A DNA stretch of 57,693 nt from Roseinatronobacter ekhonensis (GTDB lineage Bacteria; Pseudomonadota; Alphaproteobacteria; Rhodobacterales; Rhodobacteraceae), in contig NZ_UIHC01000018.1 in NCBI RefSeq assembly GCF_900499075.1, forward strand, positions 1-57,693. Direction: 5' to 3'. Positions 18,448-26,528 of this stretch are shown here, in pieces; position 1 is the stretch's first letter; every line of letters starts with the position of its first letter. Both the position numbers and the translations under genes were made by a program. The notes beneath the pieces were generated by a model that saw nothing but the letters and a program-made list of their open reading frames with translations, was not told the DNA's origin and did not search any database.

Positions 18448-18939
18448 CTAGCCCTTTGCAACCGCGCGCACGGCGGAAACGCTTTTGACCAGAATGTAAA
18501 CGAAGGCGACCGCCACCACAAACCCGAAGCCCTGCGACACAGGGCCCGATCCCAGAAAGGCCGCAAGCCCGCCCTGCAACAGCATCAGCGGTGTAACCGC
18601 CAGCAGCGACCAGAAAAATGCCAAACGCACCAAAAGCCCCGGAACGGGACGGCCCGACAGGCGCAGGCCCGCCTGTAGCAGCCCGGCAAGCGCGTAGAGC
18701 ACCAGGGGCAGCAGGAACATGATCCCGAACATAGCGCCGCCCATTCGCTGTTCGAACGTGACCGATGGATCAATCGTCGCGGCGCGCGACAGGCCCGGCC
18801 ATTGCGCGACAAATATCAGGCCGCATGCCAACACGGCAAAGAACATCACTTGCGGTTCACGCAAATCCCCAAGGGCCAACCCGCGCACGACCCGCGCGGG
18901 ATCGCGGTAGCTGCGGATGATATTCTGCGTCAAGGACAT
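18448..18939 (-). CDS. YIP1 family membrane protein (copy 1)
   Basis: A 163-residue membrane protein with about four or five hydrophobic segments. The N-terminus MSLTQNIIRSYRDPARVVR resembles that of the neighbouring copy. The start is taken at the ATG at 18939; a GTG at 18951 is in frame but is too close to the only Shine-Dalgarno sequence (AGGAG). That AGGAG is supplied by the intergenic repeat that separates this gene from sufD. The function is unknown. Placement between sufD and sufS suggests either a membrane link for Fe-S assembly or simple cotranscription. Confidence 0.8.
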   Translation of the reverse strand: MSLTQNIIRSYRDPARVVRGLALGDLREPQVMFFAVLACGLIFVAQWPGLSRAATIDPSVTFEQRMGGAMFGIMFLLPLVLYALAGLLQAGLRLSGRPVPGLLVRLAFFWSLLAVTPLMLLQGGLAAFLGSGPVSQGFGFVVAVAFVYILVKSVSAVRAVAKG

Positions 18940-18947
18940 CGCGCCGC

Positions 18948-19020
18948 ACACTCCTGCTTCATCTTGCCAAAAATACTCTGGGGGAGTCGCGCGCAGCGCG
19001 ACGGGGGCAACGCCCCCAGC
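18948..19020 (-). repeat. Dispersed intergenic hairpin repeat, copy 1
   Basis: This element fills the gap between sufD and the first YIP1 family gene. Seen on the plus strand it contains CTGGGGGAG, the perfect stem GTCGCGC-gca-GCGCGAC, and GGGGGCAACGCCCCCAG. A second copy at 23984-24052 shares the same order of blocks, the AAATA tract and a trailing CTTCAT/TCCTGC box that reads as a Shine-Dalgarno sequence on the minus strand. I recall similar elements as common in Rhodobacterales genomes. Confidence 0.75.
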
Positions 19021-19026
19021 CCCGCA

Positions 19027-20319
19027 TCATTTATGGCGCTGAAGCCAGGCTTCAAGCCGGTCGCGCAGATCGCCAGCCAGATCCAGATCCGCAATCTCGT
19101 CCAGTGCTTCCGCCAGAAAGGCCAGAACCAGCAGCATCTTTGCCTCATTCTCTGGGATGCCGCGCGCGCGCATGTAATACAGTTGCGTCGCGTCGATTTC
19201 GCCAGAGGTAGAGCCGTGGCTGCATTTCACGTCATCGGCGTAAATTTCCAGCTCCGGTTTGGCCAGAAACTGCGCATCCTCGTCCAGCAGTAGCGCTTGG
19301 CTGATCTGGTAGCCGTCGGTTTTCTGTGCCAGCCGGTCGACCAGGATTTTCCCTTGGAAAACTCCGACAGCGCCGTGACGCAGCACTTTCTTATAGACCT
19401 GACGGCTTTCGCATCCCGGTGCGTTATGCGCCACGAACACGGTATCATCGGCGTGAAAAGCCCCGTCTCCGACGCTGGCGCCGGCCAGATGGGCAGAACC
19501 ATCGGCACCGTCCAGCCAGACCTGAGCCTCGTTGCGAGTCAATGCGCCATTCACCGTCAAGGTAAAGCTTTTAAGCTGCGCCGCCGCGCCCAGTTGCGCA
19601 AAGATATGCGCCGCACCCAGCCGTGCGTGATCGCGCCCTTGGCTGCGGATGTGATGTAGCGTTGCGCCCTCGGCAAGCTCCGCCTCGATCACCGTGTTGG
19701 AGCGTGCGGCAAGCGGTCCGTTTTCCAGAACCGTCACCTCTGCCCCGGCCTCGACCCGGATCACGTGATGCAGCATGGCATCCGCGCCGGTGTCGCTACG
19801 CTGGTAGATCAACGAGATGGGCTTGGCCGGTGTCGCCGTCACGCGGATCAGCACGCCTTGCGTGGCATAGGCGGTGTTGAAGCTTGCCAAGGGCCGGTCC
19901 ACGGGCGATTGTCCGCGCGCTTCCAAAGCGCCGAACAGGTCGCGCGCCCAGTGCAGGTCGGCCTTGGCCGCATCTTGCAGCAGTTCAATCTCGACCCCGT
20001 CCAGCGCTAATGCGTCGGACGCGGCGGGATCGAACACGCCATCCGTGAACACCAGTTTCAAACGGTCGAAACTGTCAAAGACCGGCGCTTCGCCACCCAT
20101 ATCGAGCAGGTCGGCATCCGGTGCGCCCGCGTCGATCAGGCTGCGCGGGTCGGTGAATTTCCAATACTCGTCGCGTTTCAGCGGCGCGCCCATGTCGGAC
20201 CAGCGGGCCAGCGCGCCCTCGCGCGCTTTTGTCACCCATGCGCCGCCCGTCGGCAAGGGGCGCGCCAGCTCTGCCGCGCGCGCTTGCTTTTGCGCTTTCA
20301 GCTTCGCTCTTGGCATCAT
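19027..20319 (-). CDS. sufD: Fe-S assembly scaffold protein SufD
   Basis: A 430-residue SufD, which forms the SufBC2D scaffold with SufB and SufC for building Fe-S clusters. The C-terminal core matches the SufB/SufD beta-helix family, with KCSHGSTSGEID near residue 370 containing the family His and the Cys used at the SufB/SufD interface, and the helical end typical of SufC binding (ARGIPENEAKMLLVLAFLAE). The start at 20319 is the first of two tandem ATGs and overlaps the sufC stop by ATGA, so the two are translationally coupled. Confidence 0.94.
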   Translation of the reverse strand: MMPRAKLKAQKQARAAELARPLPTGGAWVTKAREGALARWSDMGAPLKRDEYWKFTDPRSLIDAGAPDADLLDMGGEAPVFDSFDRLKLVFTDGVFDPAASDALALDGVEIELLQDAAKADLHWARDLFGALEARGQSPVDRPLASFNTAYATQGVLIRVTATPAKPISLIYQRSDTGADAMLHHVIRVEAGAEVTVLENGPLAARSNTVIEAELAEGATLHHIRSQGRDHARLGAAHIFAQLGAAAQLKSFTLTVNGALTRNEAQVWLDGADGSAHLAGASVGDGAFHADDTVFVAHNAPGCESRQVYKKVLRHGAVGVFQGKILVDRLAQKTDGYQISQALLLDEDAQFLAKPELEIYADDVKCSHGSTSGEIDATQLYYMRARGIPENEAKMLLVLAFLAEALDEIADLDLAGDLRDRLEAWLQRHK

Positions 20320-21077
20320 GCGTTTGCCTCCGCCAGCAGGTCTGCATAGCCGTTATGTTCAACTTCCAGCGCCAGTTCGGGGCCGCCGGTTTTAATGATC
20401 CGGCCTTCCGACATGATATGCACCACATCGGGTTTGATATGATCCAGCAGGCGCTGGTAGTGGGTGATCACAAGGAAAGAACGCCCAGCATCGCGCAGCG
20501 CGTTCACGCCGTCACTCACCAGTTTCATCGCGTCCACGTCCAGACCCGAGTCGGTTTCATCCAAGATGCACATCTTGGGTTCCAGCATCGCCATTTGCAG
20601 GATCTCGTTGCGCTTCTTCTCACCGCCCGAGAAGCCGACATTGACCGGGCGTTTCAGCATATCGGCGTCGATCTGCAATTCCTTGGCTTTCGCGCGCACA
20701 ACTTTCAGAAACTCACCCGCCGACAGCTCTTCCTGCCCGCGCGCCTTGCGCTGGGCGTTCACGGCAGTGCGCATGAAGGTCATGTTGCCCACGCCGGGAA
20801 TTTCGACAGGGTATTGGAACGCCAGAAACAGGCCCGCTGCCGCGCGCTCTTCGGGTTCCATGTCCAACAGGTCGGCATCGTCCAGCGTGGCGCTGCCGCC
20901 GGTCACTTCGTAGCCGTCGCGGCCCGACAGGACATAAGACAGTGTCGATTTGCCCGACCCGTTCGGCCCCATGATGGCATGCACTTCACCGGGGTTGATG
21001 GTCAGCGACAGACCCTTGAGGATTTTCACCTCGGAATCGTCCTCGAGCTCGCAATGCAGGTTTTCGATGTTCAGCAT
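20316..21077 (-). CDS. sufC: Fe-S assembly ATPase SufC
   Basis: A 253-residue cytosolic ABC-type ATPase that powers the SufBC2D scaffold. Motifs in order are Walker A GPNGSGKST at 37-45, ABC signature SGGEKKR near residue 150, Walker B with the SufC-specific ILDETDSGLD, and the H-loop VITHYQRLL. It has no transmembrane partner. It follows the YbjQ family gene after 13 bases and overlaps sufD. The length is normal. Confidence 0.96.
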   Translation of the reverse strand: MLNIENLHCELEDDSEVKILKGLSLTINPGEVHAIMGPNGSGKSTLSYVLSGRDGYEVTGGSATLDDADLLDMEPEERAAAGLFLAFQYPVEIPGVGNMTFMRTAVNAQRKARGQEELSAGEFLKVVRAKAKELQIDADMLKRPVNVGFSGGEKKRNEILQMAMLEPKMCILDETDSGLDVDAMKLVSDGVNALRDAGRSFLVITHYQRLLDHIKPDVVHIMSEGRIIKTGGPELALEVEHNGYADLLAEANA

Positions 21078-21090
21078 GGTTTCCGTTCCC

Positions 21091-21405
21091 TCAGTCTATT
21101 GTCACGGCGGTTCCAGAGATCGACACCATCAGCATCGAATCCCCCACCACCTCATAATCCAGATCAACGCCGACAACGGCATTTGCGCCCAATGCGCGGG
21201 CGCGCTCTTCCAATTCGCGGCTGGCCTCGGTGCGGGCGTCGGAAAGCTTCGACTCGTAAACGCCAGAACGCCCGCCGATCACATCGGTAATCGAGGCCAT
21301 GATGTCGCGCACAAAGTTCGACCCCATGATGACCTCGCCAACGACCAGCCCGTGATAGGCTGTGATGCGATGGCCTTCGATGGATTGGGTGGTGGTGACG
21401 ATCAC
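21091..21405 (-). CDS. YbjQ (UPF0145) family protein inside the suf operon
   Basis: A 104-residue protein covering the whole YbjQ/UPF0145 domain: it begins with [14 protein letters not shown], continues with [16 protein letters not shown] and ends with [13 protein letters not shown]. The family forms small pentameric beta barrels in solved structures and has been described as putative heavy-metal binding, with no established role. There are no Cys residues, so a thiolate metal site is excluded. Its ATG overlaps the sufB stop by 4 bases and sufC follows after 13 bases. It sits where an accessory Fe-S factor would be expected. Confidence 0.88.
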   Translation of the reverse strand: MIVTTTQSIEGHRITAYHGLVVGEVIMGSNFVRDIMASITDVIGGRSGVYESKLSDARTEASRELEERARALGANAVVGVDLDYEVVGDSMLMVSISGTAVTID

Positions 21406-22907
21406 CCCACCGACCCTTCCAGCGAGATCGCCACAAGCGCCTGCGCTTCCATGGCGAATTCCATCGGCAGTTCTTGCAGAACTTCCTTGCAGAAGCCGTT
21501 GACCACAAGTGCCACCGCCTCTTCCTCGTCCATGCCGCGTTGGCGGCAGTAGAAAAGCTGGTCGTCATCCACCTTGGACGTGGTCGCCTCATGCTCCACG
21601 CGCGAAGATGCGTTCTTCACCTCGATATACGGCACGGTATGCGCGCCGCACAGATCACCGATCAGCAAGCTGTCGCATTGCGTGTAGTTACGGCTGTCGC
21701 GCGCTTTGGGGTGCATGGACACCAACCCGCGATAGGTGTTCTGCGCGTGGCCCGCCGAAATGCCCTTCGACACGATGCGCGATTTTGTGCGCTTGCCCAG
21801 ATGCACCATCTTGGTGCCGGTGTCGGCCTGCTGCCAGTTATTGGCGATGGCGATGGAATAGAACTCGCCCTGCGTGTCGTCGCCGCGCAGAATGCAGGAC
21901 GGGTATTTCCAAGTGATTGCAGAGCCGGTTTCGACCTGCGTCCACATAACCTTGGCGCGATCCTCGCGGCAATCGGCGCGCTTGGTGACGAAGTTATAGA
22001 TGCCGCCCTTGCCGTCCTCGTCGCCCGGGAACCAGTTCTGGACAGTGGAATACTTCACCTCTGCATCTTCCAGCACGACAATTTCCACCACGGCGGCATG
22101 AAGCTGCGCGGTGTCGCGCTTGGGGGCGGTGCAGCCTTCCAGATAGCTGACCGACGCGCCCTTTTCGGCGACGATCAGCGTGCGCTCGAACTGGCCAGTG
22201 TTCTCGGCGTTGATGCGGAAATAGGTCGACAGCTCCATCGGGCATTTCACGCCCGCCGGAATGTAGACAAAGCTGCCATCGCTGAATACGGCAGAGTTGA
22301 GCGCGGCGAAATAGTTGTCATTCTGCGGCACGACGCTGCCCAGATACTTTTTCACCAGTTCGGGGTGGTCCTGAACAGCCTCGGAAATCGAGCAGAAGAT
22401 CACACCCGCATCGGCCAGTTCCTTTTTGAAGGTCGTGCCAACACTGACGGAATCGAACACGGCATCGACCGCCACTTTGCGCTCTTCCGCGCCCTCGACC
22501 CCGGCCAGAACCATCTGTTCTTTCAGCGGAATGCCCAGCTTGGCATAGGTTTCCAACAGCTTGGGGTCGACCTCATCCAAGGATTTCGGCTTTTCCTCCA
22601 TGGACTTGGGCTTGGCGTAATAATACTGCTCCTGGTAGTCGATCATGGGAATGTTCAGCATGGCCCAGTCGGGGCTTTCCATGGTCAGCCAGCGGCGATA
22701 GGCATCCAGCCGCCAATCCAGCAACCACTCGGGCTCGCCGTTCTTTTCCGAGATCAGGCGCACGATGTCTTCGTTCAGGCCCTTGGGCGCGAACTCCATC
22801 TCGATATCGGTGTTCCAGCCGTGCTTATAGGTGCCGGCCATGGATTGCACGGTTTCGACCGTCTCGCGGTCCACGCCGTCACGCACTTCGGTATCCAATG
22901 CAGCCAT
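21402..22907 (-). CDS. sufB: Fe-S assembly scaffold protein SufB
   Basis: A 501-residue SufB, the main scaffold on which clusters are built from SufS-derived sulfur. It has the long N-terminal helical region, the beta-helix core and the C-terminal SufC-binding helices ([19 protein letters not shown]). Conserved cysteines include the one in LEGCTAP and another in [18 protein letters not shown]. The start is the ATG at 22907 (MAALDTEV); longer frames run into the preceding gene. It follows the cysteine desulfurase gene after 26 bases. Confidence 0.96.
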   Translation of the reverse strand: MAALDTEVRDGVDRETVETVQSMAGTYKHGWNTDIEMEFAPKGLNEDIVRLISEKNGEPEWLLDWRLDAYRRWLTMESPDWAMLNIPMIDYQEQYYYAKPKSMEEKPKSLDEVDPKLLETYAKLGIPLKEQMVLAGVEGAEERKVAVDAVFDSVSVGTTFKKELADAGVIFCSISEAVQDHPELVKKYLGSVVPQNDNYFAALNSAVFSDGSFVYIPAGVKCPMELSTYFRINAENTGQFERTLIVAEKGASVSYLEGCTAPKRDTAQLHAAVVEIVVLEDAEVKYSTVQNWFPGDEDGKGGIYNFVTKRADCREDRAKVMWTQVETGSAITWKYPSCILRGDDTQGEFYSIAIANNWQQADTGTKMVHLGKRTKSRIVSKGISAGHAQNTYRGLVSMHPKARDSRNYTQCDSLLIGDLCGAHTVPYIEVKNASSRVEHEATTSKVDDDQLFYCRQRGMDEEEAVALVVNGFCKEVLQELPMEFAMEAQALVAISLEGSVG

Positions 22908-22933
22908 GTCTTTCCCCTTTTCCTGTCGCGCTG

Positions 22934-23980
22934 TCAGGCCGCGCGCGCCTCGAACCGCCGATATTGTTTCAGCCATGCCTCGGCCAAGCGCAGCACGTCC
23001 TGTTCGGCAACACCCGGCCCGAGCGAAACGCGGATCGCGCCCTGCGCGGTCGCCGCGTCATAGCCCATCGCGCCAAGCACATCAGACCGCCGCGCCTTGC
23101 CCGACGCGCAGGCCGACCCGGCAGAGATCGCGAAGCCTGCAAGGTCCATCTGCATGACCTGCGTTTCGCCTTTCCAGCCGGGTGTGGCCAAGCACAATGT
23201 GTTGGGCAAACGAATATTGCCTTTCCCGACAGAAATAGTCATATCGGCGGCAGCGTCCAGAGTTTTTTCTAGAATATTTCTAATTTCAGAAACGCGGTCC
23301 CAGACCCCAGCGGCCAGATCGCGCTGTGCAGCCTCTGCCGCAGCGCCGAAACCGGCAATCCCGATCAGGTTTTCGGTGCCCGCGCGGCGGCCCATTTCCT
23401 GCCCGCCACCGCGGATTTGCGCGGCAAGCTCGGTGCCTTGACGGATCACCAGCGCGCCGATGCCTTTCGGCCCGCCCAGCTTGTGGGCCGACACGAACCC
23501 CATTTCGACACCCAACCAGTTGAACGCAAAAGGGATCTTGCCAAAACCCTGCGTCAGATCGCTCACCGCCAGCCCCGCTGGCAGTTCCTGCACGATCCCG
23601 GTTTCCGAATTGGCCAGTTGCAAGCAGGCGCGCGCTGGGTCGGGCACGACAACGCCGCCATCGGCGCCAACCGTCAAGGCCCCGTCGGTCCATGCCCGCA
23701 CCGCGTCATGCTCGACCGGCGCGGCACTCAGATCACGCCCGGCAAGCGCGAGCGCCGCGGCTTCGGTCGCGCCGGATGTGAACACAATATCCGCCCCTTC
23801 GGCCCCGAGAGCCCGTGCCACCTGCGCGCGGGCGCGCTCGACCAAACCACGCGCCGCGCGCCCTTCTGCGTGCACCGAAGACGGATTGCCGACCAACTCC
23901 ATCGCCGCCGCCATCGCGGCGCGTGCCTCGCTCCGCAGGGGCGCGGTCGCGTTCCAATCGAGATAGACCCGCTCGCCCAA
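22934..23980 (-). CDS. Cysteine desulfurase, IscS/NifS type
   Basis: A 348-residue group I cysteine desulfurase, separate from SufS. The PLP lysine is K167 ([10 protein letters not shown]) and the mobile-loop catalytic cysteine is C291 ([15 protein letters not shown]). It is shorter than E. coli IscS (about 404 residues), lacking the long C-terminal tail that in IscS contacts IscU. The start is a TTG at 23978-23980, backed by an AAGGAG sequence at a normal distance; no ATG fits this frame. It is the second gene of the operon after iscR. Having two different desulfurases in one operon suggests one serves Suf and the other a second sulfur acceptor, or that they are partly redundant. Confidence 0.9.
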   Translation of the reverse strand: MGERVYLDWNATAPLRSEARAAMAAAMELVGNPSSVHAEGRAARGLVERARAQVARALGAEGADIVFTSGATEAAALALAGRDLSAAPVEHDAVRAWTDGALTVGADGGVVVPDPARACLQLANSETGIVQELPAGLAVSDLTQGFGKIPFAFNWLGVEMGFVSAHKLGGPKGIGALVIRQGTELAAQIRGGGQEMGRRAGTENLIGIAGFGAAAEAAQRDLAAGVWDRVSEIRNILEKTLDAAADMTISVGKGNIRLPNTLCLATPGWKGETQVMQMDLAGFAISAGSACASGKARRSDVLGAMGYDAATAQGAIRVSLGPGVAEQDVLRLAEAWLKQYRRFEARAA

Positions 23981-23983
23981 AGC

Positions 23984-24052
23984 CCTGCTCCTTCATCCTT
24001 GCCTAAATATCCCGGGGGAGGCGCGCGTCAGCGCGGCGGGGGCAGCGCCCCC
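23984..24052 (-). repeat. Dispersed intergenic hairpin repeat, copy 2
   Basis: This element lies between iscR and the cysteine desulfurase gene. It shares with copy 1 (18948-19020) the blocks AAATA, GGGGGAG, GCGCG-loop-GCGCG and GGGGGCAGCGCCCCC in the same order and spacing. Its left end touches the iscR stop codon, and its right end provides the AAGGAG Shine-Dalgarno sequence of the next gene. It could weaken read-through, protect the iscR mRNA or tune translation downstream. Confidence 0.75.
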
Positions 24053-24510
24053 TACTCGTCCACAACCTGAAACAAGGTTGGTACGGCGGGGCACGGCGTC
24101 AACGCGTTTCCGGCAACATCCGACAGCCGCGCCTGATGCAGGAACACATAGACATGTGCCGACAGCCCCTCCCACAAGCGGTTGGTCAGCGATTGCGCCC
24201 GCGACCCCGTCACAGCACCTTTGGCACCGGCGCCCTTGTCCATTGCGCTGACGGTTTCTTCCACCGCTTCCAGTATATCCGACACCCGGATCGCGTCGGG
24301 CGCGCGCGCCAGCCGGTAGCCCCCACCCGGACCGCGCACCGAGGCCACAAGCCCTGCGCGCCGCAGCTTGACAAAAAGCTGCTCCAGATAGGCAAGCGAC
24401 ACGTTTTGCCGCTCCGCAATCTCGCCCAGCGAGACAAGCTGTCCGTCGGGCGCCAGCGCCAGATCCACCAGCGCGATCATCGCATAGCGCCCTTTGGTCG
24501 AGAGTTTCAT
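24052..24510 (-). CDS. iscR: Rrf2 family regulator IscR without the cysteine triad
   Basis: A 152-residue Rrf2 regulator at the head of the suf operon. It starts with the IscR-type MKLSTKGRYAM winged helix; the recognition region is SLAYLEQLFVKLRRAGLVASVRG, followed by the wing PGGGYRL. Canonical IscR binds [2Fe-2S] through three Cys in residues 92-104. Here that loop (residues 88-108, DKGAGAKGAVTGSRAQS) has no Cys; the only Cys is C140 in LTPCPAV. From memory, the Rhodobacter IscR has only one Cys and still senses iron through a cluster, so this is likely the same unusual type. It should repress its own operon. Confidence 0.9.
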   Translation of the reverse strand: MKLSTKGRYAMIALVDLALAPDGQLVSLGEIAERQNVSLAYLEQLFVKLRRAGLVASVRGPGGGYRLARAPDAIRVSDILEAVEETVSAMDKGAGAKGAVTGSRAQSLTNRLWEGLSAHVYVFLHQARLSDVAGNALTPCPAVPTLFQVVDE

Positions 24511-24655
24511 TGCACCATTCCCCGCAATGCGCCGAAATCCGCGCGTGGCTGCCTATCCGGTTGACGTTTGACAGCCCCGGCCCTAAAGCTGCATGGCCGC
24601 CATGGCCGGGTGTCGCCCGGCACATCACCGGCCAGAATATCATCCATCTCTAGAA

Positions 24656-24693
24656 ATTAGAATGGCTCTAAAATACCTGAATGCGAAAGTCAA
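24656..24693 (-). promoter_or_regulatory. suf operon promoter with an Irr-type (ICE) box over the -10
   Basis: On the minus strand TTGACT at 24693-24688 is a good -35. After 17 bases, 24670-24665 gives the -10 position, read as TAGAGC. The 17-base element ATTAGAA-TGG-CTCTAAA at 24656-24672 covers the -10; it differs at two positions from the iron control element TTTAGAA-N3-TTCTAAA that I recall for the haem-dependent regulator Irr. Binding here would block RNA polymerase, so the operon should be repressed when Irr is active in low iron, beside control by IscR. The rest of 24511-24797 has no gene. Confidence 0.62.
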
Positions 24694-24797
24694 GAATGCA
24701 CCCGCACGGCCTGTCACATCCTCTGGAAGCGTTTTTTGACCCTGCATCAACCGGCATCGCTGCCATGACACCTGTTTTCCCCGCATAAGGCTTCCAC

Positions 24798-25457
24798 ATG
24801 CCAGAGATCATTTTCGCCGGCCCCGAAGGCCGTCTGGAAGGCCGCTTCCACCCGCAACGCAAGGTCGATGCGCCGATTGCCATCGTGCTGCATCCGCACC
24901 CGCAATTCGGCGGGACGATGAACAACAAGGTGGTCTACAACCTGCATTACGCCTTCTACCAGATGGGCTTTTCGGTGTTGCGCTTCAATTTTCGCGGCGT
25001 CGGCCGGTCGCAAGGCGAATACGATCAGGGCATTGGCGAGTTGTCCGATGCGGCCGCAGCGCTCGACTATGTTCAGGCGCAAAGCCAGAATGCACGCCAT
25101 TGCTGGGTTGCAGGGTTCAGCTTCGGCGCGTGGATCGGGATGCAACTGCTGATGCGCCGGCCCGACATTACCGGCTTCGTGTCGGTCTCTCCGCCCGCCA
25201 ACCTGTATGATTTCAGCTTTCTTGCACCCTGCCCCGCCTCTGGCCTGATCATCAACGGCACTGCGGACCGCGTGGCGCCGCCACGCGACACCCGCACATT
25301 GGTCAGCAAGCTGAAAGAGCAGCGCGGGATCACCATCACCCATGATGAGGTCGAAGGCGCGGATCACTTCTTCCAGAACGAAGAACACCATATGCAACCC
25401 ATGCTGACGACGGTAACAGACTATGTCACCCGCCGCCTGACAGAAGGCAGCCGCTGA
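24798..25457 (+). CDS. Alpha/beta hydrolase, dienelactone-hydrolase-like
   Basis: A 219-residue cytoplasmic hydrolase. It has the oxyanion-side motif LHPHPQFGGTMNN typical of this subgroup, the nucleophile elbow GFSFGAW (Ser near residue 112), the acid segment INGTADRVAPP and the C-terminal catalytic His in GADHFF. This group, close to CocE/NonD-like and Atu1826-type hydrolases, has no agreed substrate. The ATG at 24798 opens the gene. The SMR transporter gene follows after 9 bases and the YitT gene 3 bases after that, so the three form a plausible operon. Confidence 0.88.
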   Translation: MPEIIFAGPEGRLEGRFHPQRKVDAPIAIVLHPHPQFGGTMNNKVVYNLHYAFYQMGFSVLRFNFRGVGRSQGEYDQGIGELSDAAAALDYVQAQSQNARHCWVAGFSFGAWIGMQLLMRRPDITGFVSVSPPANLYDFSFLAPCPASGLIINGTADRVAPPRDTRTLVSKLKEQRGITITHDEVEGADHFFQNEEHHMQPMLTTVTDYVTRRLTEGSR

Positions 25458-25466
25458 GGCGTATTC

Positions 25467-25790
25467 ATGCACTGGTTGTATCTGGGCATCGCGATCTTGT
25501 TCGAGACCTTGGGCACAACGCTTCTCAAGGCCAGCGACGGGATGACCCGCGCCCTGCCCGGCATCAGCGCATTCGCGGCCTACGCACTGTCGTTCTGGCT
25601 GTTGTCACTGGCGTTGCGCGTGGTGCCTGTAGGGGTGGCCTATGCGATCTGGGCGGGGCTGGGCATTTGCCTGATCGCAGCCATCGGCTGGCTGGCCTTC
25701 GGACAAAAGCTGGACGCGCCCGCCCTGCTGGGCATTGCGTTGATCCTGTCGGGCATTCTGGTCATCAACCTGTTCAGCGCTAAAATCTAG
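25467..25790 (+). CDS. Small multidrug resistance (SMR) family transporter
   Basis: A 107-residue four-helix protein of the SMR family, which works as a dual-topology dimer that exchanges protons for cationic or guanidinium substrates. The essential membrane Glu is in ILFETLG (residue 13, equivalent to Glu14 of EmrE), and the TM3 signature VAYAIWAGLGI is complete. Whether it is a drug exporter (EmrE/SugE-like) or a guanidinium exporter cannot be decided by eye. It follows the hydrolase by 9 bases and the YitT gene begins 3 bases after its stop. Confidence 0.92.
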   Translation: MHWLYLGIAILFETLGTTLLKASDGMTRALPGISAFAAYALSFWLLSLALRVVPVGVAYAIWAGLGICLIAAIGWLAFGQKLDAPALLGIALILSGILVINLFSAKI

Positions 25791-25793
25791 AAT

Positions 25794-26396
25794 ATGGCTG
25801 AGACGCCCCATCACACGCTGTTCGAGGACACCCAAGGCTTGCTTGTGGGCAGCGCGCTTTGTGGCTTCGGCATTCATATTCTGGCCAGCGCGGGGTTGGT
25901 CACAGGCCAAACGGCCGGGCTGGCGGTGCTGTTATCCTATGCCACGGGCCTTAGCTTTGGCGCGATATTCTTCGTCATTAACCTGCCGTTTTATTGGCTG
26001 GCCTACCGCCATCTGGGCCGCGCCTTTACCGTCAAGACCTTTGCCGCCGTCGTCTTGGTGTCGGGCTTTGCCGAGTTTGCCGCGAGGTTGGTGCAGATCA
26101 TGCCCGCCCACCCGGCAGTCGCTGCGGTTTTGTTCGGCACGGTCACGGGCGCGGGGCTGCTGGCGATTTTTCGTCACCGCGCCAGTTTGGGCGGTGTGGG
26201 CATACTGGCCTTTTACCTGCAAGAGCGGATGGGCTGGCGCGCGGGCTGGGTTCAACTGGGCTTTGATTTGGTGCTTTTTGCCTGCGCGCTGGCCTTGTTG
26301 GCACCGGATAAAGTGCTCTGGTCACTACTTGGGGCGGTCATTCTGAATACGATCATCGGCATCAACCACAGGCGCGACCGCTACATCGCAACGTGA
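25794..26396 (+). CDS. YitT family membrane protein (short form)
   Basis: A 200-residue protein with about five or six transmembrane segments. GFGIHILASAGLVTGQTAGLAVL and SFGAIFFVINLPFYWLA are typical of the YitT/DUF161 membrane domain. The usual cytoplasmic C-terminal DUF2179 domain of Gram-positive members is absent, giving a short form common in proteobacteria. The function of the family is unknown. It is the last gene of the three-gene unit; 132 bases without recognised signals separate it from typA. Confidence 0.85.
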   Translation: MAETPHHTLFEDTQGLLVGSALCGFGIHILASAGLVTGQTAGLAVLLSYATGLSFGAIFFVINLPFYWLAYRHLGRAFTVKTFAAVVLVSGFAEFAARLVQIMPAHPAVAAVLFGTVTGAGLLAIFRHRASLGGVGILAFYLQERMGWRAGWVQLGFDLVLFACALALLAPDKVLWSLLGAVILNTIIGINHRRDRYIAT

Positions 26397-26528
26397 CATT
26401 ATCCGCTGCCGTGCGGCCCGGAACCCGTCACCGTTTTGGGCGACGTTTTGCTGTGCGACATTACAGGGCTGGCCAGAGGCCCCACAATCGGCTAATGCGG
26501 CGGCGCAGCACAAAAAGGCACTTCTGTT

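Noticed and set aside
21474-23063. 529-codon open frame antisense to sufB and the desulfurase
   Set aside because: Shadow of the sufB reading frame; no start signal or domain.
24798-25457. Hydrolase as part of the Fe-S system
   Set aside because: It is divergent from the suf operon, has its own downstream partners and no functional link.
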